Assembly (NCBI RefSeq): GCF_032854445.1
Contig: NC_088304.1
Location: 30,821,732-30,885,731, forward strand
Direction: 5' to 3'
DNA: 64,000 bases
DNA from: Liolophura sinensis
Taxonomy: Eukaryota; Mollusca; Polyplacophora; Chitonida; Chitonidae
The notes under the pieces were generated by a model. The model ran no database searches. It was given only the letters and a program-made list of their open reading frames with translations, and had not been told where the DNA came from. Positions 10,091 through 21,700 of this stretch are shown one piece after another. Numbering within the stretch: position 1 is the stretch's first letter; each line of letters opens with the position of its first letter. The position numbers were made by a program, and so were the translations under genes.

Positions 10091-13000
10091 CTGCATAGCC
10101 AAATATAAAATGGACAAACTATACTTTATTTATCTGATTTGTGTTTTACCCTGTATCAAGAATATTCCAGTCCTATTGCAGATGTACATGTAGCTTTGGT
10201 TTCATCGTGTTATGGGAATAAGCCTTCACACACACGTAGCCTCTGATGGCCATTACAAACCTTCACAAAAAGACCTCTCGTGCTCTCTCTGGAAATCTTC
10301 TTTCACAAAAATTGTGTGTATTTACAAATAACAGGGTAAAAGTTAAAACCTGGGGCTGATTCCACAAAACCAATTTTGACTTCTGTCAAATTTTAAAACA
10401 TGATTTTAGAGCGTATTTTCAAGCCCTGTAAATTAAAATTTTGACTACGTCATCAAAGTTATTTTAAGACGAATGTGTGAAAATTTCAACTTCTCAAACC
10501 TAAAACTAAACACTGTGACAACATTTTAAATTTTGACATAAGTCTGAAATGTCTGTGAAATAGGCCTCTGGCCCTAGGTCAAGTTGCTTACAAGTGTGTT
10601 AAAAATTTTAAATTAGACAAAAACTGTCACATAAATCTCAAGTTTCGATTTTACAAGAAAAAATTTCAGATTACAAAATGCACATAACCAAAACTTGTTA
10701 AAGGTAGCAATTCACTATCCAACCATCTTCCATTTTTTGTCATTTCAGGGAATATATAAAACAGCAAAAATGATAACACCTGTAATTTTTCTCTGACACT
10801 TTTTACCCACCACACAGGTACAGGTGCTTGAAATTTCCATCTGCCTTTAAATATTTAATACGTATCCTGATCAACCAGCTATGTAACTTATTCCCCAGTG
10901 GGTAAGGATGGCGACAATTCAAATTTACTTATTGCTATGTCAAGACTGATCAAACAGGCTCAAACTATAAATTATATCTATCATTCAACACTTACCTTCT
11001 GTGGTACACTGAGCAAGCATCAGTGGTAACTGTTGTCTGTGGTGTTTGACCAGGAATTTGTGACACGACCGTATGGTGCCTAGAGGACAATAAACAATGG
11101 TAACCAATAAACACTGGGGAATATAAACCTGGTATTTGTGATATGACCATATAGTATCTACAGGACAGTAAACAATGGTAACCAATCAACACTGGAGAAT
11201 ATAAACCAGGGATTTGTGACAGGACCATATAGTATCTACAGGACAGTAAACAATGGTAACCAATAAACACTGGGGAATATCAACCACAAGTTTGTGACAG
11301 GACCATATAGTATCTACAGGACGATAAACAGTGGTAACCAATCAACACTGGGGAATATAAACCAGGAATTTTGACAGGACCATATAGTATCTACAGGACG
11401 ATAAACAGTGGTAACCAATCAACACTGGGGAATATAAACCAGGAATTTGTGACAGGACCATGTAGTATCTACAGGACAATAAACAATGTTAACCAATAAA
11501 CACTGGGGAATATCAACCACAAATTTGTGACCGGACCATATAGTATCTACAGGACAGTAAACAATGGTAACCAATCAACATTGGGGAATATCAACCACAA
11601 ATTTGTGACAGGACCATATAGTATCTACAGGACAGTAAACAATGGTAACCAATAAACACTGGGGAATATCAACCACAAATTTGTGACAGGACCATATAGT
11701 ATCTACAGGACGATAAACAGTGGTAACCAATCAACACTGGGGAATATAAACCAGGAATTTGTGACAGGACCATGTAGTATCTACAGGACAATAAACAATG
11801 GTAACCAATAAACACTGGGGAATATAAACCAGGAATTTGTGACAGGACCATATAGTACCTAAAGGATTATAAACAATGGCAACCAATAAAAACTGGGGAA
11901 TATAAACAAGCAGGAATTTGTGACAGGACCGTATGGTTCCTATATGATAATAAACAATGGTAACCAGCAATTTGTGAGATGATTGTATATATAATATCTA
12001 CAGGATGATGACCAGTAATTTGTGACAGGATCGCATGGTACCTACAGGATAGTAAACAACAGAAATGTAAAAAATTTGGCAGTTGATTAATTTATTTATT
12101 TGATGGCTGTTTTACATCATACTCAAGAATATTTCACTTATACGACGGCGGCCAACATTATGGTGGGAGGAAACCGGGCACAGCCCGGGGAAAACCCACA
12201 ACCATCCGCAAGTTGCTAACACACCTTCCCACTTACGGCCGGAGAGGAAGGCAGCATGAGCTGAACTTGAACTCACAACGACCGCATTGGTGAGAGGCTC
12301 CTGGGTCATTATGTTGCGCTAGTGCGCTAACCAACTGAGCCACGGAGCCCCCCAGCAGTTGATTAATTAAAAACAATAGTATTATATTTACCTGACACAT
12401 GCAGTGTGTGAAAACAGGCTTCTTGTCCAAAAAGTTCCTTTGTCAAAGCAAGAGCAGACATCAGCAGTTTGTAGAAGGCTCGATCAGCCCGAAATATCAC
12501 CATGTTTGTCTGTGCGTTAAAATATTTCACTGAAAAAAAACCAAAACAAAACAAAACAAGAAATCAATATTAACAATGCTAATTTATTGCTAATTAAGAG
12601 TTGAAACAACATTTTATACATTTACATCATCTTTATTTCAATGGTAATTGGTCAGGATGTATATTATAAGCATATAAACAAGAATTTCAGTAACATTACA
12701 ATGAAAGAAAAGATTTTTAAAAATGAATGAACAGAATACTATGCCTTAACACAAGGCCCACATTGTTTTATAGTGACAAAAAAATACAAAGAAGAACACC
12801 TGTAGAATGGATACAATGATCACAACCAGCATGTGCATAGGTTAGCTGCCCCGGGCAAAGCTTTTCACAAGACATCCAGTATAAACCAGGCTAAAAGCTC
12901 TCCATGGGCAATGAGCATACCAGTAGTCAGCAGCTAACCTGCCATTTGTCTGCCTTTGGTGAAAAAGTAGAATAGTTTTAGGCTGGTTGTTAAATGTTCA

Positions 13001-14706
13001 CTCTGTAACTGGTTATTATGTGCACAAATCACTACAGAGGCATGGCGTAAAAGTGTGCTTGTGGTGAGCTCCGGGTTTGATTACTGTGAGTTTGTGGTGA
13101 GCTACTGAATTGGCATGATTGGTGTGCTAGTGGTATGCTAGCTAGTGGTATGCTAGCTAGTGGTATGCTAGCTAGTGGTGTGCTAGTGGTATGCTACACT
13201 CCTCATGCAGAGGCCTATAACCTTCTACATGTATCTACTACCTCTGCTAAATAAGCTCCCACATCTAATAAAGATGGCTAATTAACCATAATTCAGAATG
13301 ACTATAACATGTTGTTACAAAGTTACGAAGACTGAATGAAGCGGGAAAGTGAAACAAATTTGACGAAATTCATTGACAGAGATTGGGCTTTAAGCAAGGA
13401 TACTATTTATGGTTCACTTGTGGGCGGTCTGTATTGTAAAGTATTGCTGAAGAGGTCTGTGTTTCCTTGTAAGTGCAAGACTCAGTCGTAGGTACCCTGC
13501 CTCTGAGTAAGTGTTGAGACCTTCATCTCAATGAATAATAATCTGAACTCATTTGCCAAGGTATTTTGCTCATACTGATTGCTCAGTGGCTAATATGGAT
13601 GATGTCACTTTTCATTCATATCAGTAAACCTGGTGTCTTTCAACAGAGCATGGAATCAATAGATTTGAGTGATGATACGCCACATAGATTGTTGTAAAAT
13701 GCCATACTCAAGACTTTTGACTTATATGATCAGTTTCATCAGTGTAGGAAACCCCAGTTTGTGCCCTGATTAAACCACTGACCTTTAGCAAGTAACTGAC
13801 GAACTTTCCTACATGTAATGTACCCACATGCACACCACATATAGTAGCTAATATATAACCACACTTGCCTTCTTGACTGCTCATTGCCTCCAAGGCCCCA
13901 CAAACAATGACAGCAGGGGAATCCACAAATTTCCTAGCTGTCAAATATAGGGTTTGAATCTACAGGCCTACCGTGTTTGTTCTAGTGATTAAAAACAAGT
14001 GTATTTACTCACTTGGTCATTATCTACTCCCAAGATGGATCGAAGACATGAAGGCAATAATAAATCTATTCAAGGTAATAACACCCCATAATTATTCATT
14101 TTAAACCTGAACCGGCATCATTAAAGGCACACTAATTAACCTGCTAGTGATATCTGAAGGGCGCCCATCCCGTAATCTCCATGGGCCTTCTGCACCATCT
14201 GCTTCACACTGTAATACACATCTTTTCCAGTGACCTTCTTGGCGATTTGCAGACGATCAGCGTATATGATCTCACATAGCAGATATCTGAAAACAACAGA
14301 AATTTGAAATTCAAGACTGCACCTTGTCAAATGTCATGAATAGGGAAGGTGGAAAGGTTTTTACATGCAGCCACCGCTCTGAAAACTGATTAGGTTCCGA
14401 TACTGTTCGGTCTCCCATATATTCTATCTTTTCGTATTATCAATGCAATCATGTTCGTACTGATTAAGCGCAAACAAATACATATTATTTTACTGGACTG
14501 TAGGTTGCTGCTGCTGTTGTTGTTGCCACTGGTTCACTCGTGAAAGTGAAACCTAGTGACGGTATCTAAAAAACAGAACTAAATAGCCATCATTGAAGAA
14601 AACAAACAGTTAGTGTATGGGATATGAAACAAAACTTATAAAAATGTGTTCCTCTTCAAAATGACATCTAAATTATGGTAATAAATCACCTTTTTTTGAA
14701 CCGCAT
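9984..14706 (-). CDS. POP5: Ribonuclease P/MRP protein subunit POP5 (five exons)
   Basis: Joining 14706-14690, 14286-14141, 12529-12392, 11079-10996 and 10090-9984 gives 492 nt, 163 aa plus stop, the same length as human POP5. POP5 is a small RRM-like protein of the nuclear RNase P and RNase MRP ribonucleoproteins, which trim tRNA 5' ends and process pre-rRNA. Recognisable blocks: MRFKKRYLLCE at the N-terminus, then VKYFNAQTNMVIFRADRAFY, FHTLHVSGTIRSCHKFLVKH and a polar C-terminal tail. All junctions are GT/AG with matching phases (2, 1, 1, 1). The gene is divergent from TXNDC17 and convergent with TYW1. The intron before exon 4 is filled with a 78-bp minisatellite and a SINE. Homology is read by eye; the agreement of length, phase and motifs makes it secure. 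Confidence 0.95.
10110..10980. other. POP5 intron 4, no other feature seen
   Basis: AT-rich intron on the minus strand between POP5 exons 4 and 5. No repeat or second gene is recognised. Confidence 0.7.
10996..11079 (-). CDS. POP5: POP5 exon 4
   Basis: The exon runs from acceptor tcctctag to donor gtaagt. It encodes GTIRSCHKFLVKHHRQQL to CTTE. The sequence at its 5' edge (acceptor plus TIRSCHKFLV) is the apparent source of the adjacent 78-bp minisatellite. Confidence 0.94.
11080..12060. repeat. 78-bp minisatellite, about 12 copies, in POP5 intron 3
   Basis: The unit (plus strand) contains 'aatttgtgacaggaccatat', 'agtatctacaggac' and 'aatggtaaccaatcaacact'; spacing is 77-78 bp. On the gene's strand each unit reads 'gtcctgtag' followed by a TGGTCCTGTCACAAATTCCTGG-like segment, which parallels the real exon 4 acceptor and first codons. 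Copies nearest 11,950-12,060 are degenerate. As 78 is a multiple of three, the array stays open in one minus-strand frame. Confidence 0.95.
12093..12355 (-). mobile_element. Full-length tRNA-derived SINE with 13-bp target-site duplication
   Basis: On the minus strand it has a tRNA-like head (gctcagttggttagcg, A-box region), a B-box region (gagttcaagttc), a conserved body (ggtttcctcccaccataatg, cgtataagtgaaatattctt) and an A/T tail. It is flanked by cagttgattaatt at 12080-12092 and again at 12356-12368. It sits in POP5 intron 3 in the gene's orientation. Confidence 0.93.
12392..12529 (-). CDS. POP5: POP5 exon 3
   Basis: The exon runs from acceptor ttttttcag to donor gtaaat. It encodes KYFNAQTNMVIFRADRAFYK through ACFHTLHVSG. 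A SINE insertion ends only about 36 bases beyond its donor. Confidence 0.94.
12540..14130. other. POP5 intron 2, mostly unique
   Basis: Intronic. The only structured segment I see is a short tandem repeat at 13115-13196 (tggtatgctagctag units). No additional exon was identified. Confidence 0.7.
13115..13196. repeat. Short tandem repeat, tggtatgctagctag units
   Basis: Four to five copies of a 16-bp unit (ggtatgctagctagt), some shortened. Confidence 0.8.
14141..14286 (-). CDS. POP5: POP5 exon 2
   Basis: The exon runs from acceptor gttttcag to donor gttaat. It encodes YLLCEIIYADRLQ... to YGMGALQISLA, the first half of the RRM-like fold. Confidence 0.93.
14690..14706 (-). CDS. POP5: POP5 exon 1 (17 nt coding)
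   Basis: The tiny coding part of exon 1 spells ATGCGG... for MRFKK plus two bases of Arg, followed by donor gtgatt. Joining to the next exon restores the RYLLCE start typical of POP5. It was chosen because the phase fits and no other nearby ATG gives MxRFK. Confidence 0.88.
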
Positions 14707-15604
14707 TTTTACGCACTTCCGCCATCAACTTGCGCGCCACTACAAACCTAGTTGATTTCATAAATACTTGTGCAAAAGATATCCCAGGTAAAAAAATTTT
14801 CGATCGCCCTTTGTGACGAATTTGTTTAGAATACATTTACTATTTTACCTTTCCCCCCTTTCCAACAAATATACTAACATGAAACCTTTAATTATAATAC
14901 CATATCTGTAGTTTATCCAAGCTGATTGGTTGATACAAACTGAGAGAAGAGTCTGGGTTAAAGCCTTCTACTGACTCGCGCCGGATTTCTCACTGATTTA
15001 ATGCAAAGAATTAAGCTTGTAATTTGACCGTGGCTATCCAAGAAAATAAAAAACTTTAACTGTCACCGCCCTTTTAAACACTCCTATTCTACATGTACTT
15101 CCATGGTTATTTAAAACTATGATGGCACTTAACGTTCGCCATCAAAATCTCACTATAGATATCTAACATTTATTATGTTGTACCTGGTCACGTTGGTAAT
15201 AATTACATAGCACACATGTTTTTAAAAATAAAATATTACAATTACAATAATTTTAATTATCTAGGTACATTTTAATCTATATATATATATATATAGTACA
15301 GTTATACCCTCTTTCAAGTTTGATTCTAAATTAAGCTAAGTTTCATCTCTAATGAATCAACATTGTAAGAGATTTCAACAACAGAAAAGTTCCATAAATT
15401 AAAGCAAAACTGAGTATGCGATTACCTGCTAAGCAATACTATGAACCTGGATGAAAATCATCACGTGAACCTAGGAACAAATATGCGATGGTATATCTCT
15501 ACAGTCTACTCGCCAGTACAGACATGTGCGACAGGGCGGGCGGTAAAGATCAAGAAAAAGTTCTCTAAGGTTTTGCGTGTGATAGTGAAGTATTAACCGA
15601 CACT
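14707..15604. promoter_or_regulatory. Divergent POP5/TXNDC17 promoter interval
   Basis: 898 bp separate the two start codons, so both genes' promoters must lie here or overlap their 5' UTRs. A GC-box-like GGGCGGG is at 15534-15540, about 65 bases before the TXNDC17 start. A (TA)n tract lies at about 15281-15295. No TATA box is evident for either gene. Confidence 0.5.
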
Positions 15605-15743
15605 ATGGTTCAGACTGTCGATGTCACTGGTTTGAGCAGTTATAAGGAGGAAGTGGCTAAGCATAAAGATAAGACAGTATTTGCGTTGTTTACCGGATCG
15701 CCGGATAGCTCCGGCAAGAGTTGGTGTCCGGATTGTGTTAGAG
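15605..15743 (+). CDS. TXNDC17: TXNDC17 exon 1, WCPDC active site
   Basis: The exon starts at ATG in the context cactATGG and ends at donor gtatgt. It encodes the first 46 residues including the redox motif WCPDC near the exon end. Confidence 0.96.
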
Positions 15744-18700
15744 GTATGTTGTGAAGGCTTCCGTAACCTACATGTGATGTATAGAGTACAAGTCGCAGTG
15801 TTATCCACCCACGTCACGCATATATTTGTCTTTATTTAACCAAGGAAACCAAAAAGTTGAGTGAGACGTAGGCCTACGCCTGCCTGAATTATAAATGCTA
15901 TGAAGACTTTCAATTTCTAACATTACTGTACTGCATACTAAATGTAATATCACATTTTTGCCTACACGTATAATTGTATATATCGACATGTAGTATTGAG
16001 GTATTGCCAAATGTATTTATAGAACTAGACACACTACTGCACATATCCAATTTCCCCCATGTCGCTCTTGCTATTAATTTACATTGAGGTATGATGGAGT
16101 GTGATATAGGAATACCAGTATGCTTTACATGTGTTGTGTTGTGCGTTTTAATGACTGGTATTCCAGAAACCTGCGAATGGCAGTGGGTTTCCCTGGGCTT
16201 GACTCGCTTTCGTCCTTCCATACTGATGGCCGCCAATCAAATAAATAAAAAATCGAAATTTTAATAACTAATATCTGTTATAATTTCAGCTGATGGTGTA
16301 ATCCACAGCGCTTTATCCAAAGCGCCAAACGATGCTGTGTTCATCAACTGCTTAGTGGGAGAGAGGGCAGTGTGAGTACACAATTAGGATCGATATTACA
16401 ATATTGTCTAAAGTGAAAGACAACCCATGACTCATGTTTCTGTCCATTGAAAAACTAGCATTCAGTGTATCTTAAACCGGCATTAAATATTTTTTTAGAT
16501 TATTTTCAGCCCAGTTAAAGATTAGTGAAATTTCGTCTTGATACAGCTGCAGCATGTCTCCATTATCAAGACAAAGGTGACGTCACGTTTACTCTAGCAC
16601 TCTAACATCAAAGGTATTTTCCATATTATAGCCTAAGCGGTAGCCTATAGCAGATAATGTTGTAGACTTCAGGGATAAAGGCCAAAGTGATAGCGATAGT
16701 TTTCTCGGAAATGGGACATACTGGAAGAATATTTCTTCCACTGCTTGAACTGTTGATACAGTAGGCCTACTATATCATTTTCAAGGAACTCCGGTGACCC
16801 TGTTCAGATAAACCTAGCTGCAGATGCATGGCCGGGGTATTCCTGGTTCAGCACGTAGGCTCCGAAGGGATTGTGCTGGTGATTTTGACCCCTATTAAAT
16901 GTTTACAAAAGTATAACAGGATTGTTGTACAACTAGATTCATGCTCAGCTCTCAAGCAAATGGAAATAAATCTAAGCACCACTGAGGCTGATCTGAGCAT
17001 CGAGTGTCGCTGGATTTACGCTTCAGTTTTGTTGTGCTGACCTAGTTGTTGAACGTCAGAGAAAGCCACTCGGCTAGAACACAGTGTTTCAATAAGTTTA
17101 CTGTATTTTACAAAGGAAAACAGTAAAAACATACCTCGTATGCAAGAAAGATGAAGGAACAAAATTTAAGTTCTTCAGTTGTAATAAATGCAGATAAACT
17201 TATATCATAAGGTTTAATTAATTTTAAGCAATGTCTGGTGAGGTGTCGTCTCAAACCTTTGGCATCCCAAATGAGTTTTGCACTGACTGTGATATTTGTT
17301 ATTTTGAAACTGCTGACTAAATGCTAAAATGATCAACAAAAAATTTTTTTGGGAGATGAATGCGGTTTGGGCCGAGACAGTATGCTATCCTCTGACATAA
17401 TTTCTGATACCATCGTTGAATATTACACAGCTTGGAAATGAACTGATTTTCCATCTGTGGTGGTTGGTAAATGACTGAGATCTGCTCAGTAACACTGTGT
17501 GAAATGGCCCTTCAGCTGCACGTAACTAAATCATTGTAAATGATCTCAAAATGATGTCTTATGCAGTAGTTCTGTGTTATCATATGTCACTTCATGGAGT
17601 GAACTTAGGCCATGTGACCTGATAGTAGTGTGTTTGATTGGATAAAATTCTCAAGATGCCTGCCTTTATTTACACCAGCCATTTGTGCCGTATTATCATT
17701 TTGTTCTACAGGTTATTTGGTCACATCTTATAAAAATAATAAAGTATGATACTTTTTAGAAAGCATGAGTGTTCTGCTTTTGATTGAAATATGTTTTAGC
17801 CAGGTGCTGTCTTGTCCTTTAAATATGTATGTCTTCAAGTACAAATATATAGTGTGTATTTTGCCTGGATTCATTTCCTTTGCACCTTGGGTTATGAGGT
17901 GTATTAATAACAGGTTAAAGAAATTTGACAGAGCCTAGGAGGACCCACGACACTTCTCTCCTAATACAGTATCTGTCCTCTCTGTTACATTAACCTATAC
18001 AAGAGGTAAGAATATCTGTCTCTGAAATGGGAAACGTGAGTTCAATCCTGAGAGTGGTGATGCTTACAGTTTGTAATGAGCAATTTTGGTACTTCCTTGC
18101 TTTATGCACAGCATATGGGAAGAGCTAAGTGCTGGGTAGCCTAATATTCTCTGATTGTGTCGTGGATCATGCCTGGTGTCTTCTGCATGGCAGTGCGGGA
18201 GCACCTAGAATAAGTATATCAGTCAGCAATAATTAGCACCCTCGGACTGTGACAAGGGATCGAAATAATGCTGAAATTAACATTACAATTCAGGGACAGA
18301 AGTAAACAGTCATTTAGAACATGTACCTTAAAACCTGTTTACCGTATGTGGGAAGGTCTAACAGCAACCTGCGAATGGTCGTGGGTTTCCCCCAGGCTCT
18401 GCCCGGTTTCCTCCCACCATAATGCTGCCCGCTGTCATATAACTGAAATATTCTTGAGTGCGGCGTAAAACACCAATCAAATAAAATACATTTAAATCAA
18501 TAAATAAAACCTGTTTATAAGTGTGACTGATTTCTTCTTGTCTTCAACCAGGTGGAAAGATCCCAACAATGAGTTCCGGAAAGAACCCACCTTGATGCTG
18601 AAAGGGGTTCCTACACTCATCAAAGTAGGCACGGTAAGCACTGCACTGTAGAGCATTATTTCATTACTTTTCCTAACAAAACTGTGTGGGACTGTGTTTT

Positions 18701-21700
18701 GTTCTGTTGTGCACAAATCAGTTCTGTAACATTTCAGTGTCATAGATATAAGTGAAAGAACTGATTTGATGAGGGCACACAATTTTCTTCTTCATTCTCA
18801 CAGAGGAGCCAGTAATTTAACAGTGAGCTTTTAACTTTATTCTCCTAAACTGACAAACTATACCCTCCCTAAAGTGCTTTTGTTTTTGGGGTTTTTTTTT
18901 TTCATTTTAGACCTGCTTTCATATGATCCTGTATTTGACAATGTTGCATTGTATATGGACTCATGGTATATGTGTTTTATTGATTGTTTTTAAATGTACA
19001 GCTAAGAAAAGGTTCATCCAGTTTTACCTGTAGTTTAGAGAGGAATCATCCTACAAGTAGTAAATTAAAAAAAAATAATAATCATAAAGAAATATTAAAT
19101 AACAAAGCTGTATATATGATATGTTCTTTATAAATGATGTATGTATGAAAGTTTGCCTATAAAAGCAATATTCAAAACTGTGATATTTAAAGTGTGAGTT
19201 TTGTTTGTTGATAAAAAAATTTTATTTATGTATTTATAACTCACCACAACAGTGAATCATTTACAGCTGCAATAATGACTGGATATTTGTGACAGTACTG
19301 TTAAAGTATGCCACATGCATAAGGCAAATTTGAGTCCTTTTAGTGGAACACTTGATGCAGTGTCCGTGAACAGTTTGATGTGTACAATATGATTTTGGAT
19401 TTATGCTTTAATACAGACTGTAACCAGATCCATAAAAGTAATGATTTTATTACGGTAGTAAATAATGGACTGGACACTACACAGGGCAAGATGTGTTTAC
19501 ATTATATATGTTATATATTAAATGTCTTCAGCTTCAGCTATAAATGGAAAAATGACACAAGATTAGCGTGCTGCATTGTGATTCCTCTGTGATTAGAGGA
19601 CCTTTAAGAACACCTTTACTAAATCCCATCTTAAAATTGCTTTATTTATAAACATTCAGTTGTATACAAGGAAGTGATAAAAAGTAATTTAAAGTTTTTG
19701 TTTTTATTTTTTATTTTTTTTTATTTTTTTTTTTTATTGCTGTTTTTATCTGTTGTTTTTTTTTTCTTTTGATTTTTGTCTCTATTTTTGGAAATATTTT
19801 CCAATAAACTCTTGGTAATTTCACCCTTGGCACCTAGCATAAAGCAAAGGCCAACAAGTGTCTGTATGCTGTGGCTGAGTAGGGTGTCATGTCTGATGTC
19901 ATTTGGATGGTGTTCCATTTAGGCAATATAAGTAAATATATCAGTCTGCTAGAAATGGACACCATCATCATATTTATGACAGAAGTAATGTTGAAATGAT
20001 GTTACACTTCGAGCTGAAAATAACAATGATAATTCAAAAAAAACTCAAACTGGATCTTTTTCATTGTCAAAATAAGCTGTTTTCATGGCTCAGTAAAATT
20101 GTCACAAAGCTTTTAAGTCGTGAACTGTTAGTTAAGTAAAATAATCTAGTCAGTTCCAACGCTCTAAAGTATACATGTTTTAGGACGTCGAAAAGTTGAC
20201 GGAAATGAGAATTATATTAAAGGTCACTATGACCTTGATGTTAAAATTATTAATTAACTGTCGCAATAATGTTCTGAAATGATTGCCATAAAATGCTGTC
20301 AAAAGCCCACAATCAGAATATGCATTGTCGGCAGTTGGGTAGCCCTTTACAGCACGACTCTTGTTTGATATTTCGGGCTTGGCACAGAGTCACAAGGTCA
20401 ATTTCCACTGCACGCCGCTCCGCACGCTACACGACGCGCGACGCAACGTCATACAATAGCACACTACTTGTTATGTATAACCTTTTCCACTGTCCGCGGC
20501 GCGGCTCCGATGCGACGCCGCATCAAAACACTCGATAGCTTTGTTTCTATATCCAAGACGTGCGGCGTCATTTGCCGGTTCAGTCTTTTGTCGTGTTGTT
20601 GTCTGTTTGTTGCTTTGGTTGCAGGAGGCAGCCATCTTGTAACAACAACTTGCTCGTTTATCATCAAGGAGGTTCGGCTAACATCGGATGTGCGGCGCGG
20701 CGTGCAGTGGACATTACCAATGCGGCGTGGCTTGCAGTGTGCTGCGAGGATTTTACAGCGCAGCCTGCAGTGGAAATGGTCCTATACCTCCATATCTTAC
20801 CTTCCATGTGCGAAAACTGTCTACCTCTCAACAACAGAAGGAGCAGCACCCAAACTATCATAATTTTATACAGGCATTGATTACAAAATATTATAAAAGC
20901 ATTGATCGCTGTCACCCTTCTCTTTTGTCATGGCGAAGCGCCACTGTTTCATGCCGGTGTTTTGTAACATCCAAATCTGCGACTTGTTCATCATAGTAAA
21001 CTAGCCATGGTTAGCGGTCGGGCATGTCAGGGGAGACTACTCTTGAGGGAATGTGGACGTTATATTCATCATATTCGACCATGAACAGTTGCTGTTCGAG
21101 AATACTTCCAGTCTCACTAGCTCAGTTCTTTCTTGCAGTCTGCTGACACACCTGTCTCTTGACCAGATGCCCACATGGTGCATTTATTTGTACCAACAAT
21201 TGTAAGCCTTAAGCAGGTTAGGGGCCTACCGTGGACGTCACTCTTTTAAAAACTTTCTTATGAAGCACGAAGGTCAGATTTGTAAATTAGATATTACCTT
21301 ATTACCCTTTCCCCATGTTTAGGAGTTTGCCGTTTATATTGGCAAAACGCATGTAACCTGGTTTATTATTTATACGCCATTGAAAGTCCAGTATTTCCTT
21401 CACTGATAAAACTGATATCTTCACTATATTCGCGTCTGGATTTCACGTCTATCGTGAAATCTTCGTGGACTGCATTACAAAGCCGTGCACTTCCGCGCAA
21501 TATATTGTTCGCCAAAAAAAGAGGTAGAAATTCTTCATGTGCTTAATTTAGGTAAATACTTATATTGCATTAGCATTAAGCACCTTTGTAGAATGTATAA
21601 TTACTTACAGACAGGGTTTAAAACTGTAAAATTCCACCCACCATAATGCTGTTCGCCGTCCTGTAAGTGAAATATTCTTGAGTACAGCGTAAAACACCAA

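Noticed and set aside
12310-12353. tRNA gene on the minus strand
   Set aside because: The tRNA-like A and B boxes belong to the head of a SINE with a body and target duplication; no intact cloverleaf.
14636-14836. 66-codon minus-strand frame upstream of POP5 as an alternative N-terminus
   Set aside because: It contains the POP5 start in a different frame; only the short MRFKK exon restores the conserved RYLLCE junction.
20293-20996. Cluster of overlapping open frames around 20.3-21.0 kb
   Set aside because: They arise from the CpG-rich MITE where stop codons are rare; all frames are open and none resembles a protein family.
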